Source: Tyto alba (Eukaryota > Chordata > Aves > Strigiformes > Tytonidae). From it: DNA of 64,000 bases. Under the pieces are notes generated by a model. It saw only the letters and a list, made by a program, of their open reading frames with translations. It was not told the DNA's origin and did no database searches. The stretch is taken from positions 282,891 through 346,890 of the forward strand of contig NW_024881284.1 of assembly GCF_018691265.1 (NCBI RefSeq), written 5' to 3'. This document shows positions 57,700 through 64,000 of the stretch, piece after piece (within the stretch, counting starts at the first letter, position 1; every line of letters starts with the position of its first letter). A program made the position numbers and the translations under genes.

Positions 57700-59255
57700 C
57701 AACCTGTCTCAAGTCACTTCACATTTCCCAGAGTTTATCTTAGGCCAGGAGCTGCTATTTTCCGTGTAATAATCCTACATATAGATAATTTTCTGGACTT
57801 ACACTACCTCTCTTGAGGATTTTTCCTGTTGTGTCTTACTCTTGCACCACACTGTGTCAGATGTGACGTGTCCAATAGCAGCTCTTGAATAAAATGGGAT
57901 CTCTGGGTGCAGTGCCTGAAGGATGGGTTCTTCCTCCAAAGTGGCTGCCAATAAAATGTCTAAGGAATTGGTCTTTTAAAATTCTTTTCTCCTTATGTTC
58001 TCCCTGTATTTGGAGTTAAGATCACAATACATGGGTTCCACTGGACAAAAAGTTCTGCTTTTAAAGGCTCTCTTCTTGGTGTAAGATGGTGCATGAGCTC
58101 CCCCTACCTCCTCAGGCTGCTTCATATATGCCAGGACTCATGGCATATAGCTGTCTTTATGGAAAATAATTTGGTCAGGAGAGGGTGAGGACTCACCACA
58201 TGCCCTGGGGTGGGAACGAATGGACACACACAAGTGAAACACCCTCGAAGTTGATGTCCCCCAAAAGCAAAGCACTAAATCAAGGTATATGCAAGCAAGG
58301 ACTCCGCAGTGCCCTGGGGGTCAGTGTGAACGCAGTGGGCATGGGAAAGGGAGACTGGAGAGGTGCAGGAGCTGCCTGAGGAGGCCCAGGGCCAGGACTC
58401 TTGTGCTGTGCTGGGGAGCAGGGCTGGTGGGGAAGGGAAGGGTGTAAATGCAGTCGAGGTTAGGGACAACCTACCAGATGAATGCAGCAGAGCTAGAGAC
58501 TGACTGGCCTCTGTTTCCTCCTGCCCTTTTGGCCAGCATCAGCCCTGGTGCTTGTGGGAAGGATGATCCCCCTGTCTGACCTCCAGGAGCTGCTGTGCCC
58601 TTCCGAGGAGCTGGAGCTGTGGTTGAGTGCCCAGAGTGCTGCAGCACCCTGTGGTGGGCACTGCCCTGGGCCAGGGCAGGTGGGGAGAGCTGGGCTGGGC
58701 TGGGCTGGGCTGGAAAAGTCCTGGAAGAGGAAACACCAGTGATACCCAACTCTACCACCATTACTAATAAAAAAACCAGTTTCCTACTGACACTCATGAC
58801 GCACCAAGTCCCATAGCTCTTGCCACAGCCGTCTCTCAGCCAAGCCCCGTCTCAGACAGCTCCAGCTAGATCAGGTGCTCATGGGCTTGTCTTGACAAAT
58901 ACTGAAAATATCCATTGAGTGAGATCCCACCCTGGCCTGGGTCCTTGCTGCAGTTTGGCTCTGAGGGATTTCTCAGAACCCCAGCTCTCTCAGCCACTCC
59001 TTGTCCATAATGTGCTCCAGGCCCCAACCATCCTTCTGGCCTCCGCAGGACTCGCTCCAGTCTGTCAGGATCTTTCTTGTGCTGGGGAACCCCGTACTGG
59101 ACACAGCAGTCCTGATGTGGTCCTGTGGTGTGTTAACTTTGACCAGCAGCCAGACAGCACCCAGCTGCTCACTCACTCAGCCCACTCAACAGGACAAGAG
59201 GGAAAGCTCATGGATCGAGATGTGTGTGGGTCAAAGGAGAAACCAGAAACGATGA
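57700..59255. other. OR 3' flank and unassigned sequence
   Basis: 58,300-58,520 matches 16,915-17,125, and 58,580-58,690 resembles the OR 3' module at 5,845-5,910. A (GGGCT)n run lies at 58,689-58,712. No gene is supported. Confidence 0.5.
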
Positions 59256-59258
59256 CAC

Positions 59259-59702
59259 TGTGGTAGGTGTTCAGTTTGGTTTACCCCAGCCAGCAGCTAA
59301 GCACCCACAGAGTCATTTGCTCACTGTCCTCTGCCCCCCATGACCCCAGCAGGACAGGGGAGGGAATTGGAAGTGCAAAAGCAGGAAAACACATGGGTCA
59401 AGACAAAGAGAGTTTAATAGGTGAAGCAATATCTGTGTGCAAGCAAAGCAAAATGGGGAGTTCATGCACAACGTCCCATCAGCAACAGATCTTTAGTCAT
59501 TGCTAGGAAAGCGGCTTGGGAAGACAAATGCCACGACTACAAAAATCTCCACTTTTTCCTCTTTCATTGATTTTTTTTTTTGTTTTGTTTTGTTTTGTTT
59601 TTTTTTTTTTTGGGGGGGTTTAGTTTGTTTTTGGTTTTGTTGTTTTATTATTATTATTATTTGTGGTGTTTTTGTTTGTTTTGTTTAGGTTTGTTTTTTT
59701 TT

Positions 59703-59733
<31 letters not shown>

Positions 59734-59998
59734 CTGAGCCTGACATCATATGGAATGGAAATCTCTTTGGCCTTTGGGGTCAGCTGTCCCAGTGTGCCCC
59801 TGCCAACTTCTTGTATACCCCCAGCCTACTTGCTGCAGGGGCAGAGTGGGAAAAAGAGAAAGCCTTCATGCTCTGCAAGGGCTGTTCAGCAACAGCCAAA
59901 ACTCTGATGTGTTATCAGTGCTGGTTTAGTAACAAATCCAAAGCACATCACCCTATGGGCTGCTATGAAGAAAATCAACTCCATCCCAGCCATTTACA
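59259..59998 (-). mobile_element. Antisense LTR with internal poly(T) expansion
   Basis: The minus strand begins tgtaaatggctgggatgg (59,998) and shares layout with the TGTCCTGATT family: gttgattttcttcatagcagc and aaccagcactgataacacat. It ends near ggggtaaaccaaactgaac. A T/G-rich low-complexity run (59,569-59,733) sits where the R region would be. The left edge at 59,259 is tentative and no target duplication is seen. Confidence 0.65.
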
Positions 59999-59999
59999 G

Positions 60000-61740
60000 G
60001 TCATACAGCCAGGTGAGGAGTCAACAATGTCTTAATTGAATGATCGCAGGAAATCAGTGGATCACACAACCTGGCTCTTCTGGAGGACACAGTTTCCTTG
60101 GTATTCACTGCTCATGTGGACAGCAGCAGCATGCAAACCACCCAGGACGTTTCTTCTGGAGTTTGTGGAAATATTCTTAGCACAGATGGCAAATAGTCCT
60201 TTCAGTCTGCTCACCTGGACCTGGTATTCCCAAAAGAGCTGGTGAAGGATGTGAATACCATTGTCAGGGCGTGACCATGAAATCCTGGTCTCCCAGATCC
60301 CCAGGGATGTGGGAAGGAGAGGAGCAGAGCACAGGCCCTGGACTTCAGGGGGAGAACTTGGCTTCTCGAGGGCACTGCCAGGGGGATCCCGTGGGTGCAG
60401 TGTCAGGGCACTGAGAGCATCCATAGGCCTCCATCGGCCCTGGCCAGCCCAACCTCGGGTCTGGGCCCACACCTCTGTCCCTGGGCCCAGGAGACCATTG
60501 AAGCCCAAGCCAGAGTTTCAACACCAGCTTGATCTATGCAGTAGGTGTACTGGTTTCCAGACCAGCCATGGACACAGCCTTGCCTGTCAATGAACCCTGT
60601 GGATTTGGGCTTTCAGTCTCACTTCCCAGCTTAGTTCTTTACGGGGTGACAATGAAATGACACTGTGGCCTCCAAGTGCCAGACCCCCGCTGATTCACAG
60701 AGGCCTAGGGCCTTTCTGCTTCCTCTCTTCCCATCACTTGGTCAGGTTTGGGGAGGAGAAGAAGGAAAAGCAGGGCAGGTTTCTGGGTACCAGTGACTGG
60801 ATGTGGGGACAGAGCTTCAAATGAAATGATCAAAAAGCTATGTTAGTTCAAACTTTATTCTGAGCTCTTTCTCAGAGGCTTAAATCTTCAGCAGCAACAT
60901 GGAAGCTCTGAGATCCCTCCATCTCCCTCTCTTTTAGTAATTAAGTTGACAGTACCCAAGTCAGACTTCTTTCTTTTTTACGGCCTAGAGCACCCCCGGT
61001 CTGGAGATGTGCCAGGAACCTTACAGAAGATCTTCTGCAGAAGAAGTGGATGTTCCCAGGAATCTCAGGAGGAATGGCATACTGATAGCTGTGTTCAGGG
61101 AGCTGGTCAAATATCTCATCTTCGTTTCTGTAATGGTGGCTTAGATGCCTGGCTCATGTGTAAACTCTCTCTGTGAATGTTGACATTTACTAGCTACCTG
61201 TCTGACCTCAGAGCTGGCCCTGCTTTGAGCTGGGCATTGGACTCGAGGCTTCCTGAGCTCCCTTTTACCCTGAATTGTCCTATGAATAGAGGCCCTCACC
61301 TCCATCTTAGTCTCTCTTGTAGGGCATGTTGCAAGGCACAGGCTCATGGAAGGATTGGTGGGGAAGAGACTTCTAGGGTCTCTAGTCCAGCTCCAGGCTG
61401 GCTGTGACTTTGTAGAGCTGAAACCGAAGCGCTCCAAAGGTGGAGATCACAGCAATGTTCCTCCTAGTCCATTCTATTTCTCCTGAGGCTCAGTCTAGAG
61501 CTCCCAAAAGGTAGTTTGTGACTGGTGCCCCTGTCATATCATTGGCCACTGCAGAAGAGAGCTTGGCTCCACCATCTCTGCAGGTAGCTGTTGGCTTTTA
61601 TTAGGTTGCCCTGTTGTGGGAATAGAATGGAAAATTGCCGAGGAGGATTGTAAATATGCTCAAGTGACTTGCAGCTGGGTGCCAAAAAACACATATATCA
61701 CACTAATTGTGGTTTACCTCTGTGTGCTTGACAGGTAGAA
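60000..61740. other. No supported gene
   Basis: Only short frames without domains on either strand, and no tRNA. The 61.5-61.7 kb part is A/T-richer. Nothing recognised. Confidence 0.5.
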
Positions 61741-61779
61741 TGTCTGTGCTTAGATAACAGAGGCCTGTGAGAAACACAG

Positions 61780-62036
61780 AGGCACCTTATTGAACATCCT
61801 TGAGATTCCTGCCCTGCTGTGGGAAAGATCAAAGCACAATGGAAAAGTAGACCTGTGAAAATCCCAGATATATACAGGCAAAAGCAGTAGCCAGAGATCT
61901 TTTCTTTTTTGATGTAACCATTCTCCCAATAGATACCATGTGGGGTCTAAAGAATTTTTCATGTCTATTTTCCTAATTTTTGTCAATTCATCCACTTTTT
62001 GGTTCCAGTTTGTGGCTGGTTTATTATCACATGCAG
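61780..62036 (-). pseudogene. Possible older retroviral pol scrap
   Basis: A minus-strand frame reads NWNQKVDELTKIRKID and then GEWLHQKRKDLW. This order resembles the RNase H-to-integrase junction of endogenous retroviruses, but it is short and lacks the expected zinc-binding pairs. It ends at the edge of the LTR at 62,037. Low confidence. Confidence 0.3.
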
Positions 62037-62560
62037 TGTGGAGCGACGGAGGAATGACACGCCGAGACGGACTCAATGTGGGTGATAGAGCATTATTCTT
62101 TATTGGCCAGGGTACATATATTTATACAGACCAGATAATTATTATGCCTACTAGTCACTAGCTGATTGGCTTAAGCTCTAAAGGTCGTATTCGCACGGTC
62201 CACCTACTTAGCTAACAGCACAAGCTTCTCATAACACTAAGTTTCTCATGCCACTATTTTAATTCCTCTTAACTTGTTTTCAATACACAACGGTACCATA
62301 AGATGTTTCTCAGGCCACGTTACCATAACAAGAAGTTTCTCAGGCCACTATTTCTAATTCCTCTTAACTTGTTTTTGACACACCACGATACACAAGGCCG
62401 AAGTGTCCTTGACATTCTCATGTATCAGCAGCTGCGAGCAGCTGCAGGCAAACCCTAGTGAGGCCCAGCATCAGTGAGACAGCATCAGCCCTAGAACAGG
62501 CTCTGATCGTACAACTGCTCGGTGGGCTCATGGCCCTTGTCTCTGTGCCATTCTCCAACA
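62037..62560 (-). mobile_element. 3' LTR of an antisense provirus
   Basis: On the minus strand a polypurine tract (aaaaagaaaaaggggaa, 62,577-62,561) is followed by TGTTGGAG at 62,560. The other edge reads tgtggagcgacgg at 62,037, giving TGT...ACA ends and 524 bp. A TATA-like tataaatatatg (about 62,112-62,124) precedes AATAAA (62,099-62,104). The left flank is gcag; the matching target duplication would be beyond the window. Confidence 0.83.
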
Positions 62561-63900
62561 TTCCCCTTTTTCTTTTTGTACGAGCAGAGCCTGCCCCAAT
62601 GTTTGTTCAAAGATTTTCTTAATACATGATAAAGCACAACTAAACATGCAAGCCCAATAATGACAAGATCAGAATAAGCAGCAAACTTGGAAAGGCCTTT
62701 TAACCATCCACCTAATCCCATCCAGTTAGTGAGTCCGTCTAGTCCAAAGAACCCCACATCTTGTTTTATCTTTTGGGTATGTTCTACAAGCTGTTTAAGT
62801 TCCGTATGAATTGACCTCGATTTGTCTTCCAAATCCATACAACACATACCCTCAAAATCCTCACAGCCATGACAATGTGCCAAGAGTAGAAATCAATGGC
62901 CATTCGATTTGTATATGGCATGCTGGACTTCGTTCATACCCTCGGCTAGGCCTGAAAGTACAGTGCTGGTAAGATTTGTATGTTTTACCACCCAGCAAGA
63001 TAATTTCTCTAACTGTCGGTGCGCTTGGGCAGCAGAAGCACCTGGGACAAAGAAAGAAGAATATTGCTTCCCATTTGTTCCATAAGTTGACATTGTCATC
63101 ACAGGCATTAGTGAGGGTCTTTAGTGCGTCTATATCACGACTGGATGGTTTTATTAGGGTGATGATGGGGTAAGGCCAAACTGAGACGCCCAATGGTGCA
63201 GGGCCCTCCAGTGGGTCGGAAGGGGATCCCCTGCCATGCCCGATCACCACAAATGAGAAATAGGCCAGGAGGTAACCTCCTGGGCGTGGTAGTACCAGGG
63301 CTGGATGCAGCCTGTTTCGGCTCATTGGCTTACACCAATTTCCCCAACAGGCGCTACTGCCTTGTGAGGATACCTCAGTTCCTACTGTGACCTTGCAAGG
63401 GTACCGGTTCCCTTCACTGCAGGGGTATTTAGACGCATCTAGGAAAACACAGTAAGAGGCATTCAGTGAGTCTACTAGTTCAAGTTCCTGGGGGCGTGGG
63501 CCAATGGGCAGGCGGTTAGCCCAAGAATCATATTTGTCAAACCAGCTACTCATGTTTATGCAAAAGCCCTATACCAGTTCCTGGATTGGTTCCAGCGTTG
63601 GGCATATTCCGTAAGTGTTTGGTTTAGAGAACCCAGTTGGCACCGTTCAGGGGGACGCCTACCAAGCATGTTAGAAAGGGCGCACTTGGGGTGGCGAGAC
63701 TAGCGCAAAAGGTGGTAGTGTTTGCGGCTCAGCCTAATGTTACCCATACTTTTCTCTTGGATCGAACACGGTTCTCTTTATCCCAACCCCAATCGAATTC
63801 GCGCCCCCCAAAAGCAGTAACAGAAACCACCACATTGCTTCAGTTATCCCAAGAAATTTAACAGTCTGGAACTTCAGTGTCCACGTCCAAAGCGGCCTTA
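62491..63900 (-). pseudogene. Retroviral envelope gene, antisense, broken
   Basis: Envelope remnant of the provirus. A hydrophobic signal-like start (MWWFLLLLLGG) is near 63,840. The SU part is in the frame 63,553-about 63,030, with N-glycosylation site NAS and a CWGNWC motif. The TM part is in another frame from about 63,108. A TGA at 62,893-62,895 interrupts the TM, and the same frame continues with CEDFEGMCC (CX6CC, typical of covalently linked gamma/alpha-type Env) and a membrane span (DLVIIGLACLVVLYHVL). It ends at a TAG at 62,491-62,493, about 23 codons inside the LTR. At least one frameshift and one nonsense codon are visible. The genus is undetermined. Confidence 0.78.
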
Positions 63901-64000
63901 GTCCACCTGGCAGGAATCCACTGGGAGCCTGAGGGAGTAAGAACACACATATAGCCCTTACCAAGGAACTGGACCTCAGCAGGCCCCTCCACTTCCCTGT
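63901..64000 (-). mobile_element. Provirus interior, runs off the window
   Basis: Continuation of the antisense provirus upstream of env. Too short to identify further; pol and gag, if present, would lie beyond 64,000. Confidence 0.45.

Noticed and set aside
59569..59907. Phe/Tyr-rich frames mimicking membrane proteins
   Set aside because: Generated by the T-rich low-complexity tract.

Overview
The window is vertebrate nuclear DNA, almost certainly from a bird. The evidence is olfactory receptors of the bird-expanded OR14 type (N-terminus MSNSSSITEF, then MAYDRYVAIC), many CR1 LINE fragments, several avian-type retroviral LTRs, and a GC-rich scavenger-receptor locus. OR14-like and scavenger-receptor (SRCR) genes side by side recall chicken chromosome 16, where both kinds were mapped near the MHC. 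I cannot name the species.

Regions: 1-0.85 kb, a broken olfactory receptor of another subfamily on the minus strand. 2.06-14.9 kb, a large imperfect inverted repeat. Each arm carries one OR14-like receptor (plus strand at 4.08-5.01 kb, minus strand at 11.35-12.29 kb). The spacer holds an antisense retroviral remnant whose LTR contains a second, nested LTR with a 5-bp target duplication. 15-25 kb, antisense CR1 pieces, a 0.75-kb direct duplication, one copy of a 3.65-kb segmental duplication and two LTRs. 25.3-29.7 kb, a third receptor duplicon. Its receptor has an open 313-codon frame, but about 53 codons (TM3/DRY region) are out of frame. 29.8-33.8 kb, an LTR and the second copy of the 3.65-kb duplication, then a CR1 3' fragment. 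34.9-36.3 kb, a tRNA-Phe-like and a tRNA-Ala-like gene. 39.25-55.4 kb, a minus-strand multi-exon SRCR receptor: signal-peptide exon, eleven group-B-like SRCR exons, a linker exon, a Thr/Pro stalk exon, a TM exon and tyrosine-motif tail exons. Its upstream part is a triplicated two-domain unit that still carries two dead leader exons. 56.3-57.7 kb, an LTR and a 5'-truncated receptor pseudogene. 59-64 kb, another LTR, low-complexity DNA, and the env-LTR end of an antisense provirus that runs off the window.

If expressed, the SRCR gene would make a type I surface receptor of the CD163/WC1 class: an extracellular SRCR array, one membrane span and a tail with YEEI and YDDA motifs. The OR loci are single-coding-exon GPCR genes. 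Nearly every coding exon carries one or more single-base indels while splice sites, cysteines and diagnostic motifs are kept. Either the cluster is widely pseudogenised or the assembly has uncorrected indels; reads or RNA are needed to decide. No CRISPR array, operon or bacterial feature is present.
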